From positions 20,336,757 through 20,400,756 of the forward strand of contig NC_031496.1 in the NCBI RefSeq assembly GCF_000237925.1: 64,000 nucleotides of DNA, given 5' to 3'. Position numbers and translations under genes: made by a program. This DNA comes from Schistosoma mansoni. Taxonomy: Eukaryota > Platyhelminthes > Trematoda > Strigeidida > Schistosomatidae. The notes beneath the pieces were generated by a model. That model saw only the letters and a program-made list of their open reading frames with translations. It had not been told where the DNA came from and did not search any database. Of the stretch, positions 25,101-47,998 are shown piece by piece; the first letter of the stretch is position 1, and each line of letters starts with the position of its first letter.

Positions 25101-28100
25101 TGTACTCATTCTTACTAATATATTTCTATAATAACGTCCTTTGTGTTATATAGTCTTCAAAGCAGTCATAGTACTTTAATACGTCGAGCGGGTAGTCCAC
25201 GTCATATACTGACCACGAAGTGTGACTTAGAATTCAGCTGTTTTGTGACACTGTTCCCGTTTAACTCTGGTAGGCCTCCAATCATTCGACAGAGGTCATC
25301 AACGTTGCTTGTCTACGCTGGTGAGCGAGACTTCGGATAACGCAACCTAACATTATAATCTTTATTATTGCATCCTGTACTAAACATTTTTCATTTTTAT
25401 CGTTGCCTATGTTTATCAATCAGTGCGAAAATTCGTTGAATCATATCAATGTTTATTGGAATTTAAACTTGTTTGAGAAGTTAAACTCCCAGAACTCACT
25501 CGGAAAAGATAGTAATTTTTTCATTTTATTCTTAAAATTTGAATTATATGTTTTCGCGCCAGGAGATGCACTCCAGCTTATATTTTCCACTAGTAAATCC
25601 TTGGCTGTCATTGACTGACGGATTTTTTTTATACGCTATTTTGTGGCTCTCCCAAGGGCGTTTCTATCATCGTACAAATAAGCTTGACCTCGTATTTTTT
25701 GGGTGTGTGTAGAACATATTCTCTGCGTCACATCAAGATTTCTTGATCTAGTTAACGGGGCTGGGGACAACTGATTAGAATGACCTATCGTGCCACTGTG
25801 TCTTTGACCTTCGTTCCGTTTACTGAGTAAAGGGAAGTCGTAATAGCATGAAGCTTATTGAAGCTTAATCAATTAGTTCAACCAATAAAACTAACCAGTC
25901 AACTACAATTATAATCGACCATTGTGGCTCTTTAACAAGCATTAGCAGCTTGCAAATGCTCCTCTGTAATATGTCTGTCAAAATATCAACCACTCGTATA
26001 CATAGCCACAAGGCAACATCAACGCACAACTGTTTGTAACGTATCTACTTGTAAAAGCGAGACAAGGTTAACTGTCAGTTCGCAATCCATCTTTCTGCCT
26101 AATCACTATCAACAGACTTCCATCAGAAACATTCCCTTAGAATGTTTTACTTACTTGACCACCGCCTGTCTAATTCCCAATTTCCGAGTTCCGTTGCAAA
26201 ACGGAGGATACGAGTGCTAGAAATTTAGGGTGAGTATAAACTATAAATTTCCTGCAATCTTTAATCTTGTTTAAACTGTTCGTCAGGCAGTGCTATGTAT
26301 TTGGCTTCAATTAATTTTAGACTAATACAAATTCAGTCTGCAATGCTGTGTTAATCTAAGAATTTAACCAACAGTACCTCGTATATAATCCAGATTCGAA
26401 TTACTGTCTAATCGCAGTCGTCATACTGTGGAAAAACCTATTGCATGTGCACAAGCAATCTTAGTCCATTTCCTAACTAGACAATTTGTCGTACATAGTA
26501 TATCACTTAGCGCTAAATAATATGCTCTTTGCATCGGCCTTTTATGAAATGTCCACGTTATCTAAACCTTATAAACTTTGGTCACATTGGCGGTTACCAT
26601 CTTAATTAATGTTTACTATAAGCTTTGTATTCTCTGTTATCTCACACGGTAAATCATAGCTCGACTTCCTTATTAAACGAAAGTCATGTGAATTCCATTT
26701 TTGGTTTGCTCACATGCAATACGAGTTTGAAAATTATCTAAACAACCTCTGAAATTCTCCACGAACCCCACCATAGTCTTCGCACAGGTTTTTTATCCAC
26801 ACATCCAACTTTTACACTAACGACACCCAAACAAAAATTCAGTGCAACTGTCAGTATACCTAAAAAGGATGTTATTCCGATTTGACGTTATAACATATTG
26901 CACTTATTCAACTTTGACGTCGCACTTTATTCTACGAAGTATTATTTCCTCGTGACTTATCTAACAGACGATTTCGGTACATCAATGGGTTATTCAACTA
27001 CTCGAGGATTCAAAACCTGTCCAGTTTGATTGATGGTCAGGCGACACTCACATTCGCGCGAATCTCTTGCAAAATGAAAACGACAAATGTCGTTATCGTT
27101 GCTGGTCTACAGAATCTTCCGAAAAATAATTCAATGGAAGTGTCACTTTTAGCATTAAATTCATCGGTACTGAATTAGATTATATCAGGCTTCGACACTG
27201 AACTGTTTATGCTTATCACTTAGCTTGGGCACATCCAAACCGAAATTTTCCGCTACTTATTATGGAGACCAACAAGAGGCGTGTGGTAATAATAGCTTGA
27301 TCCGCCAGGTAAAAGTATACCTTAGGAATTAGACAATCATAACGCAGAACGCAACTTTCAGGCTAGTGTGCAAAGTTTAGATATTGTATGTGGAGAAGTG
27401 TGAAATTACTGTAGTATAATACCTAAAGCACTCCTAATAGTGGCGTCAATGTAGATTTTGGCAGCATGAACTAAAAACGATGGTATCGTAGAATCCATTT
27501 TCGTAGGTCTCTATACAATATCTTGGAAAATCCCTTCATTCGTATTTCTTTAAAAGACTAATCTTCTGTTATTTCTTTCTATATATTGTTTCTTCTGTTT
27601 TCGACTCTACTGAAATATATCTTGTCTCTTTTTGATTCACTTGCAATTATTTTTACTATACCGTCTACATATCTGAACTTTCGTACAAATTTGAACGAAT
27701 AGGTTCACAGTATTTGGGCGCCGAGTTAGTGTAGGATATTTAGCAGGAAGAACATATTTGTAAAATTTCAGCGACTGAATTTTAAATAAATCGCCAGCGG
27801 TTATGAATTTAACGTCTGTGATGTTTTGGTTTCCAGTCCATGTTAACATTGCTTTGCATCCTTGAAACTTTCGGATGTGGTCCTGTTGAAAAGCTTGCAC
27901 TTAACTAGTCTTAACCAACATTTTGCCTTTTTCTATTTTTCGTGGTAAGGAATTGTATTTTCTCTGTGATTTAACTTGTCAGATAAGACAATGTTCAGTT
28001 ATTCTTTATTTGATTTGTAGTTATATTTACTGTTTCAGTGCTGTGCCTAAAGGTATTTTATACGATTTCGTACATTGTTTTTCAGAAAATACTCGTCAAT

Positions 28101-31100
28101 CTTGTTTTGTAAATACTATAAGTGGAGTGCTTCACTGACTAAATCTTTTGGTAATACCACGGAATCATTTATTGCTTCCAAACCCAACAAACATTCTACG
28201 TTTCTAATATTTAATTTTGTCTACATAAACTTTTACAACAAGGAGATCACCTTTTTCCCTAAACCCTAACTCCTAACAAGGTGAGGACGAATATTCTGGA
28301 TAAAATAATAAGATCGTGTCTTCAATATTTTCAAACGAAATCCATTCGTACATAAGGTGACGCAGCAATTTATGCTACAGCTCATACCAGTTTGTGAATA
28401 AAAATCTTGATCATTTGGCTGTTGCCTTAAATATCTGATTCTAACTAGAAGTCATATAAGGGATTTAAAAACCTGTTTGTATCTTTCTGAGTGTTAGAGA
28501 TGAATAGCTTATGTCCATTGTGAGGAGTTTATATGGCTGTTTGCTAGATTCGCAGACAGAGTGACTTGAGGAAGACATCAATTTACTTACTGTTTGCATA
28601 AAATCGGTTCATACTTCATGATGTTATCATATGCTAAAGTGGTATTGGTCCCTAACCACACGATCCTTGAAGCCGAACATACGGTGACTGAGAAGATTTG
28701 CATTTTACAATAAACACTTGGAGAAGGTCAAGAATGGTGAACTCAGGGGAATCAATCTGTATGACAATGACTGACCATGCAGGCGGCGTCACTTTATATT
28801 TTTTCTTCCATTTCATATTAAATAGATAACTAAATTCTAAAACTCAAAAGTGTTCTTCAAAGGTTGCTGACTGTCAATAACGACGACAGTGTGGTTCTCA
28901 AGTGAGATCTTATAGATTAGGTAGTCAAATCAAGGAAAATCTACAGTTTTAGAATTACGTCTACTATTGTATTAGCGCAGAAAAGTGCAATTAATACCGA
29001 TTTAAACATCAATCTTGCAAATACTTATTCATATGATTTCACCCTTTTAATAGTCCTACTTCAGTAATTCATTTGTAAATCCATGTTGTAAATTATTGTT
29101 CACCCATAAAAGTGACATGAACCTGCTGTCAAAAATAAATTATAATTAGCATCGTAACAACTGAAGTAATAATATTCGGGTTACACGTAGAACTAACGGA
29201 CTAAAACTTATTCATTAATGCAGACTATGTTCTTCTATTTAACGTATGAAGCGTTTTTGAGTGACTCGTATTAAATTTTATCATAACACAAATCCTGTAG
29301 TCAATTTAGACGGTTTAAGTTTAGGAATGTGAACATATCATATCAAAAATACAAAATACCTCAAACGGTACAGCCTGCGCTATATATTCAAGAGTTTCTC
29401 TAGCGCAAAGTAACGTGCTAAACAAAAAAGGAATAGTAAATAGGCAATAGTTATATACCTGAGAATCTACAAATATATTTTTAACAAAAGTGGATCATAT
29501 ATCTGCAGGGATTCTGGCAACTTTCCCAAGTAGATGATCAAAGGTTAACAGTCATACACTGAAACGCGATGTGATCCTGAGTTTAGTCAGACACGATTTT
29601 ATTATCAGTGATCCGGCGACATGCAGCAGTAAATTAAGCAATTTAAGTTATATCTTCACCCAGGATCACATAACAGAAGCCCTGACAGAGAAGACTGAAG
29701 AACATAAGGTGTTGTTAACAAGAGATCTGAGTGAAAGTTAGAACAAAAGACAGTCAGAAGAAACAAGCAAACGACAATACTGTCCAACGAAATTCTGTGG
29801 AGGAATTTTCAACGTGCTCTTTCCGTTACAAGCATTAATTAATTGAGCCTGTTTATTAAGTGGTTTGGATATCAACGAAAGAAAAAAGCTGAATAAGGTC
29901 TTTCTTTCTTTCAGGAACGTTTTACCAGCTAGGATGTCTACTGCCAAGAGGGATGGTTAGTCCACCACGCGCCTACTCAATGTTTTCTGTCTTTCGCTCG
30001 ATATAGTAGCTAACCAAATTTGATAGTGAAGAATGATGTTTTGCACTAAATAGTTCTGCATCCTATGTTTCTCAACTTATTCATTTTTAATACCAGAACA
30101 TTGTCGGTCACAAATATTCTTCCCCGTTCACTTCGATTCCTATCATCTCCGTTTAACTCTATCCATTCATTTTTGCTGGTTTGTCTATCTAACTGACTCA
30201 TTTATTCTTCTTAATACATCTTTGAATTCCAATGGTATGATTTTTGTTTTAGAATTAATCGGCCGACTTTCTGGTAACACAATAGCAGCTTGTTTCAGTG
30301 ATGGCATTGCTCCGAAGTAAACCTGTCAACCCCAACTCAATAAATACTGGGTTGCAAAAAATCGTCAGTACCAGTAGGACTAATTGAGTTGAATTGATGA
30401 ACTGCCCTTATCGAACGCCGTGGAGGGCCCAAATCAGTTTCTTAACATTAAGACTTGTGAGCGAGGAAATTATATGGTGGGCGGTAAATATTTATGAACA
30501 TATTGGATTCTGTAATATCATTTGAATCTTTCTTATAAAGCGATAGGGAAGTAATTGAAATCATTCCTTTAAGCGAATACAAGGACTCGTGATAAATTTC
30601 AGATTTCCGATAATTCTTCATTTCCCTTAGCTTACAGAAATGAATTTAAGAACAATAAAACAAGCCGAGAACTAGGTATTTGTTATTTGATTGAGAGTAA
30701 TCGTGCTTATTCGTCAACGACTGTGACTATGTCTCATCTAGCTACAACAGCTCCCCACGCAGACTCTATTTAAAGAGGTGAACGAAACGATTCTGTAGCC
30801 TACGTTTCGTCTCCAGCAAAATACAAATTCCACCCAACTTATATAACAACATGAACAATCCCATTGGTACAACATTGGTATTAAAAGACCAGACACGTAT
30901 CTAACACATTCAAATAAACAGGTGAACGGTCAGTGTAAAATGAATTAGTAAAGCATTGGGTTTTGTTGTATGTAAACTCTACGTACGATAACTAAAATTG
31001 ACTTCAGTGTAATGTAAATAAACAGTAAATAAGGCAAGCGATAAACAGATATGTTACAAGAGTACTGAAGACATTTGATCGATTAAAACTGTTTTATTGA

Positions 31101-32099
31101 ACAATAATTTCGCCGTTCCCGGATGTACTTGTCTCATTCAACTTCTGAACCTGTTTGCTGATTTCGAACATTTTGGTCTCACTCTGTATCTGTTTTGGTA
31201 GTTGGAAGCTTTTGCTCCGAAAGCCTAAAAAATTAAAGGTTTTTCTTTTAATTTTTATAATTACTATTAGAGCAATATTTTGATTGACTTTTCGTGCCTT
31301 AAGGTAACCCTCGTGCTATTGATAGAAGAAACCAGAGAAGTAGTGAATAGGTCTTTATTTCGATCTTCGCGCAGTCACAGTGGAGCGTGGGATTATCTGT
31401 TCAGACAAACAAAGGCTCTCAACATTCAATATAAGATAATAGGGAATATAACGCTTACAAAAAGTAAGGAAGTGAATGAATACTTGAACAATACTGTTTT
31501 AGCATATGCTTGGTTGTTTGGGGTCAACTCTTAACCAACCAACCTGAGCTGTTACAGACTACTTGTAATTTGCGAATACACTTTGTTGCCTGAATTGGAA
31601 TGGGGTTGTACTATTGCAAGTAGGTCGATCTACTGGGCTCCAATAATGGAAAAGGGAAGAAACTCAGACGTAACAAGGCACATACGCAGGGAAACCATGT
31701 ATATTGCGGAAGTCACAATGATGTGAAGTGAATACATTTTCAGAGGATAACATTTATTCATGAGTCGCGTGCTGTTTAAACTGATAATATCTGTTAGAAA
31801 GTAGGAATAGCTTCGCTTATACGCTATTATAGATATTGCACTCTTTTTACGAAACATTTTTCAAATAACCACCAGGAAAAATCGATCCGTCGCAGTGTAA
31901 TCGTTCTTTTCTACTCATACCCGGAAATGGTAGGAAGAACCTCCTTGCGTTTTAAAGACATAATTCCTAACCAATACCTGTTTTTATAGTCCTCCAAGGT
32001 ATTTCGGATGGACAATAATGTTCATGACTTTCGCTAGCTGTACGACCATAAGGGAACATCTTCAACACGCTCCATATTTGCAAAAGCGCTGAAGGCTAA
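22151..32099. other. Gene-poor intergenic region upstream of WDR5
   Basis: About 10 kb with no exon, tRNA or rRNA that I can support. Frames such as 24878-25153 and 27637-27900 show no known motif and no splice-consistent continuation. A locally GC-richer stretch (about 24.88-25.34 kb) may be an old repeat, class unknown. The WDR5 promoter must lie just above 22150, but no motif is distinctive. Confidence 0.4.
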
Positions 32100-33780
32100 T
32101 ACTGGATGACCGCTTGGAGGTAATGAAATATATTAATCAGGAAGGTATTCTATCCAACATACGTCAAGCAAAATACACTCCTAGAAAAGGAAAGGTTCTG
32201 GATTAAGTGAGACAAGGAAGGATTGCCACAGACAAGGGGAGGGCCTGGTACAAATATGAAGTTTACCTAAATAACTCTTACAGAAGCCCTTACTTTGTAT
32301 TTGGAGATAGATGCAACGTCGAAGTTTGAGCTGATAAGATTTATTTCCTGATTAACCCAGTGGCTCAAATAAAAGCCAACTCAAAATGTCTTTGTCGGTA
32401 CATGAATTAACAAAGACTCATATACGAGGTGATCTGTGCTCTCAATGCCCCTAGCGTTAAACCCCTAGATATTTCAGAAACACTGCTAACTCCGCCGAAA
32501 AATTAAATTAGAAATATGCATACACTAGACATTCCTTTATCCTAGTTCCCTCTTATCACTGAGGAATTATCAATCTTTATCCAGTTTCATGAAGCTCTAA
32601 CTTAGAATCCTGAAGGGAAACGAGGAAAGTCGCTAGGATATGATGAGGTTTGCCCTGTAATCTTGAAACTATGCGCGGAAGCCGTCAATACACCTACGTA
32701 TGACCTCTTCAGGCACTCACTTGAGTCACGGCAACTTCAAGTAGAGTAAGAACAGGCTACTCTCTCCGATCTTCCCAAAAAGAAGTAAGAACGACTCATT
32801 CCACTACAGGCTAGTCGGATCACTGCCAATACCAAGGTAATGGAAAGACTGGCAAATGACCAAATGGAAGAACACATAAACAAAAACAACATCCTCCCTG
32901 AGGTCCAACACGGGCTGGAGAAAAGCCGGTCCGGGGAGTCCAATTTATTTTGTAACATGAGACAGCTTAACAACCTACTGAAACGCAAACATATCGGTTC
33001 ATGTTATTCTCCTTGAGCTTCAAAACGACTTTACAATGATGGCGCTGGTTAAAGTTAACCCGCCAAAGTATCATATCATGAACATCCAAACCCGTGGGAA
33101 AAAAGCTTGCATTCTCCATGGAAACCCTCTCTCGACTGTGTTCGCAGAGAACAACCCAGGTATGACAAACACACCAGGTCAATATACATTGGGGATGCAG
33201 TCAAGAAAAAAGGCAACTCTTCACTTTTTGCGAAAAAAACCTAATACAGTCACCCAGAATTGTTTCTAGTATCGTTCAAAACTTACAACCTCTTCTTGAA
33301 GTCCACAACGTAGTTCCTCCCACTCCCTTCAAAAGTGACGTACATTTCTCACGTCAAGTACAGGAATGGGGAACTTAGCGGGTTATAAGGCGAATGAACA
33401 AATCCTACGAAGATAAACAATTGGGTTTATTCTGACAGAACAGTAGGAAAATTGGGGTTATCTGATCATGATCTACATCATACAACGTACCCCAGGTTAC
33501 TTCAGCATGAATACCCAGGGGACAATACTAGAAAACTGCATGTCAAAGAGCGAGAAACCTGGTACGCGCTTACTTATCATTAATCGGTCTCCTTATTTGG
33601 AATGAGCTCCCAGATAAAGTAACCTCAGATCTTTCAGTCGATAACTTCAAGAGGAGAATTCACAAAAACGTAATAACTCACACGTCGCTATCTCACACTT
33701 GGAATAGCTGTATCTGACTCGTGTCTCGTATTTTACTTACTATCATAATTATCATGTATATTTATTTGCTTATTTAGTTC
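32100..33780 (+). mobile_element. Decayed CR1-like LINE (reverse transcriptase and 3' end)
   Basis: Broken plus-strand frames spell reverse transcriptase pieces in order. KSPGYDEVCPVILKLC comes at about 32630, a SPIFPKKSRNDS-like block at 32760-32800, and a QVQHG..KSRSCESN-like block at about 32900-32945. The typical CR1-type C-terminal segment SLWNELPDKVTSDLSVDNFKRRIHKN is near 33590-33670. The frame is interrupted many times. The 5' limit is uncertain; endonuclease is not seen. It lies between WDR5 and DLD and looks old. Confidence 0.7.
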
Positions 33781-34266
33781 TTGAAACAATTGCATTTGAA
33801 TAGCATTCGAATTTTCTATTTATTAATTTTCATGTCGCAGTAAACCAACTTTTCGCCTGAAAATTTGGTAAACACTGGTACCCAGAAACTTTACTGACCT
33901 GACACAAGCCCACTCACCCTGTTTATAAAATATACAAACACACAGATAACTACCAAACCTACAAGAATTAGTGCAGTAGAATGTCTAGAATACCGCTCAT
34001 GGGATGTTACAAGAGGTCTGAATTTGCACAGGATCAACAAGGGGTAACCTCAGAGAAGTCTACCGGTTTATATAAGCCAGTCACAAAGATATCGTATGTG
34101 TTGGATATTGAAATCGGCATGCATGGGTTTTGGCGTCAAATTCGGTGGAGCCGTTGCTAGTGGGGTGGGTTTGAGGTTGCGCAGCAAGAATGGTCAGACT
34201 CCTTGGTGTATGTTTTTATGTATAGAAAACCAAATGCTCCTTTAGATACATCACATAGGATCAACT

Positions 34267-44967
<10,701 letters not shown>

Positions 44968-45266
44968 CATCCAATAGGCAATTAATCAACCTATCGTATA
45001 TATATAGGTTATTACAATTTAGAAGATGGTTGTTTTTTTACCACATAATACTCTTTTTACTGATAAATTTCATTACAAATGGCTTTTATATCTTAAAGTC
45101 AGGGTGGCAACTACTATTCTCATGTGACTTTTCTATAAACACCTCATTTTTTCTGTTATTTTTGTTTGTTTGCTTGTCTATCCCTTTCTTTTAACTGATA
45201 GTTTATTTGATTAGATTCATTTTCTTTAGCATGTTTGTAAAGCAGAATTTTCTTCTTTCGAGGAAA

Positions 45267-45272
45267 AATAAA
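45267..45272 (+). terminator. Candidate DLD polyadenylation signal
   Basis: AATAAA about 300 nt after the DLD stop. There are other A/T-rich candidates nearby, so this is a suggestion only. Confidence 0.3.
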
Positions 45273-45573
45273 TTAGTTATTATAATGAATGTACTTGAGT
45301 ATCAATTATTATTCGTCTTTAAATTCATAATATAACCACAAAATTATTTATTAAAAACACTAGTGTATGTGCAGTATTTTACGAAACAGATAGGCCAAAA
45401 CAACAATCTGAAATCTCACACATTCTTAACATTTTTTATTTAATAAACATAATTTTTTGTACAACTGGCCAACAAATAGAGTATGAGCCACACAGATGGA
45501 AATAACATCGTGAAGAAGTGAAGAACGATGGAGGTGTGCAGTCTAAGACAGGTGAGAAAAATAGTATACAACA

Positions 45574-45656
45574 ATTGACTCATGATCTCAACTCTATAAA
45601 ATTACTAAAATCTCCACCAAACCCCTTCTGATAATGATCATGTGCTCACTAGTGAC
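45574..45656 (+). mobile_element. Hammerhead family B, tail fragment
   Basis: TTGACTCATGATCTCAACT, then TAAAATTACTAAAATCTCC, then TTCTGATAATGATCATGTG and CACTAGTGAC. This is the same succession as the minus strand of 62240-62333. It shows the order of the family beyond the hammerhead. Confidence 0.7.
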
Positions 45657-46765
45657 TTATTATCTTTTTGTTTGATAGATGTGTTAGATAGATATGTGTG
45701 CACACGCAATGAGAAAACTGTTATTTTTATCATAGTTGTTAAAAGTGTAAAATGGATTTACTTCAATTTCTTGAGGTTTTCACCTTTTATGGTTATAATT
45801 TAAAGTCAACTACTCATAAATCTTATCACATTCAGTTCTAATTTGATCGGTTTCTATTGTAATGTAAGCCTGCTGAACTGATGCCTCGATATTGCCTGCA
45901 TTTATATAACGAAATTGTAAATCAAACTAATACCAAGTCAGTCATAATCAACATAAAGTCTAGTATAAGCATGAGTTAGACCAACTTGCCATATTTCATC
46001 AGTACAATGGAATGAAATTAATTAAAGGAATAGCAAAAGAGTCGAGTTGATAGTAGTATAACTAATAGTGGGAAAAACGAAACTGAGGAGTATTTTTCGA
46101 AAATGTCAAGGCTTTATTCCATTGTATTTTCTATGGAACCTTATTATAATCAGTCGAGTAAAAATAAATCAAACGTTTACACTTTGCTCAATTAAAATTC
46201 ATTTAAGAAGCGAAAATTCCGACAAATAAATGCTTATATTCTTTAAGTATTTGCCCCCAAATGCCCTGGTACGGCCGAGAGTGGGGAGAGTCCGCTCTCC
46301 CTCTGGAAATGCTCTCACATGGCCACGCGTATATAGCCCCTGCCAGGGAAGTCCTACTCACTGCCTTCTCGTGGCACCAGTGTTGTTTACGAAAGTGAGA
46401 GAACGAAAAGCGAATGTCTGGCGCTTTAACCGGGTTGGTGGATATGAAGGATCCACCTAGGGGAGTTGGAAAGCCCTGATTCCGAACCAATGGTGCACAT
46501 GGGCTCCAGTATCCTGAAGGAACGAATGGTGAATGAACCAATTATTGGTCACCGGCTACCATGGGACTACATCTCTTCACGATGCTCCACTGCCTTATGG
46601 GTTAGACCTCTAGGTCAAAGGCTCGGGGTGTGGCCCCCTAAGAAAACCACCTGCTTCGGTTTGAGCACCTGGGCAGTATCACAGCCCTCTCGCAAATAAA
46701 TGAAATAAAACATTCAACTGACAATTATATTCTCGTTCATACTAGAAACAAAACAATTTGCATTA

Positions 46766-46801
46766 TTACTATTATTATTATTATTGTTATTATTATTATT
46801 T
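46766..46801 (+). repeat. ATT trinucleotide microsatellite
   Basis: Imperfect (ATT)n run between the 500-bp-family segment and the endonuclease frame. A similar run lies at 4627-4657 beside the SINE-like copy there. Confidence 0.8.
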
Positions 46802-46936
46802 TTTACCATATCGCTAATTCACCCCCTTTTATCCCCAATTTGTGTAACCTTACTTTTCAACTTACGCAGCAGCTCGCTCTTGGTGGAAAATCTGTCCTAT
46901 CTAAACGATCTCCAGTCACTGTCTGGTTGAAAGTGA

Positions 46937-47998
46937 ATGCTTCCACCGATTACGAATACTGAAGCAGTCTTTCTGAAACCACGTACGCCGTTCAAGCTGG
47001 CTTCCTTCAACGTTCACACACTAATGCAGATCAGACAACAGATAGGGCTGGCTATGTCTTTAGAAAGTCTTAATGTTGATGTTTGCTGTCTATCCGAGAC
47101 CCGTATTCAAGACTCTAGTGAAGTACTACAAATTCGCTCTCCATCTGTCGCCTCGAAAAGCTTGTTTCACGTGCGCTTATCCGGGGACTCTATGGCATCT
47201 TCGTCTGGTCTTGCAGGCGTTGGTGTTGCACTAAGCGCTAGGGCTGAGGCAGCACTAATCGATTGGATCCCCATTAACAGTCAGTTATGTGCTGTTAGAT
47301 TAGAAAGTTCCATCAAAGTGAGAAGAAATCGGCGTGAGAAACGGTGTCTTTTCGTCATCTCCGCCTATGCGCCGACAGATTGCAGCCCGGATGCAATCAA
47401 GGATGAGTTTTACCATCAGTTAACAGTTCTTCTCCAGAAAGCGCGTTCGACAGATATTGTAGTATTAGCCGGAGACTTGAATGCTCAGGTCGGGCGTCTG
47501 GGCACAGAAGAGAGTCGTTTAGGTGGCCGATGGGGACTTGTTGGTCGCAGGACAGATAACGGGGACCGTTTGCTGCAACTGTGCACAGACCACAACCTGT
47601 TTCTAGACAGCACTAACTTCCGGCACAGTCATCGCCGGTGTGCCACCTGGCGTCCTCCCTCTGCATCCCAAGCCTGGACCCAGATTGATCACATCGCGAT
47701 CAGCTACCGCTGGCGTGGTTGTGTACAGGACTGCCGCTCCTTTTGGAGTACCTATCTGGAGTCTGATCATGCCCTGATCTGCGCCAATCTCACCTTACTT
47801 TTCAGTGGCCGAAGGATTAACCGCCATCAACGGATCGATGTTAGTAAACTGGCTGCAACTTCTGTTGCAAGTAAGTATCGAGCGGAGCTAGCTTCTAGGC
47901 TAGCTACCATCCCACCGAAAAGTATAGATGAGCATTGGTTGCATCTTCACGACGCCATGAAAATGGCGAGTAAAGCCGCTTGCGGCTGGTGTGAGTGA
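46937..47998 (+). CDS. LINE apurinic-type endonuclease domain
   Basis: 353 residues. An N-terminal KLASFNVHTL, then CLSETRI (catalytic Glu region), SAYAPTD, LAGDLNAQVG (Asp/Asn pair), QIDHIAISYRWRG and SDHALI (catalytic His) give the exonuclease-endonuclease-phosphatase fold order typical of RTE elements, where it nicks target DNA to start target-primed reverse transcription. Just after residue ~345 (HDAMKMASKAACGW) the frame runs out. In relatives this is followed by about 100-150 linking residues before the reverse transcriptase; here they are absent. Start chosen at the first Met ahead of the domain. Confidence 0.88.
   Translation: MLPPITNTEAVFLKPRTPFKLASFNVHTLMQIRQQIGLAMSLESLNVDVCCLSETRIQDSSEVLQIRSPSVASKSLFHVRLSGDSMASSSGLAGVGVALSARAEAALIDWIPINSQLCAVRLESSIKVRRNRREKRCLFVISAYAPTDCSPDAIKDEFYHQLTVLLQKARSTDIVVLAGDLNAQVGRLGTEESRLGGRWGLVGRRTDNGDRLLQLCTDHNLFLDSTNFRHSHRRCATWRPPSASQAWTQIDHIAISYRWRGCVQDCRSFWSTYLESDHALICANLTLLFSGRRINRHQRIDVSKLAATSVASKYRAELASRLATIPPKSIDEHWLHLHDAMKMASKAACGWCE

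Noticed and set aside
27637-27900. 87-codon minus-strand frame
   Set aside because: No recognisable motif, no splice-consistent neighbours and ordinary length for chance in AT-rich DNA.
46203-46541. 112-codon minus-strand frame, with similar frames at 37667-37915 and 4473-4661
   Set aside because: These are antisense frames of the 500-bp SINE-like family. Their similarity follows from the shared repeat, and they are not maintained at full length in all copies.
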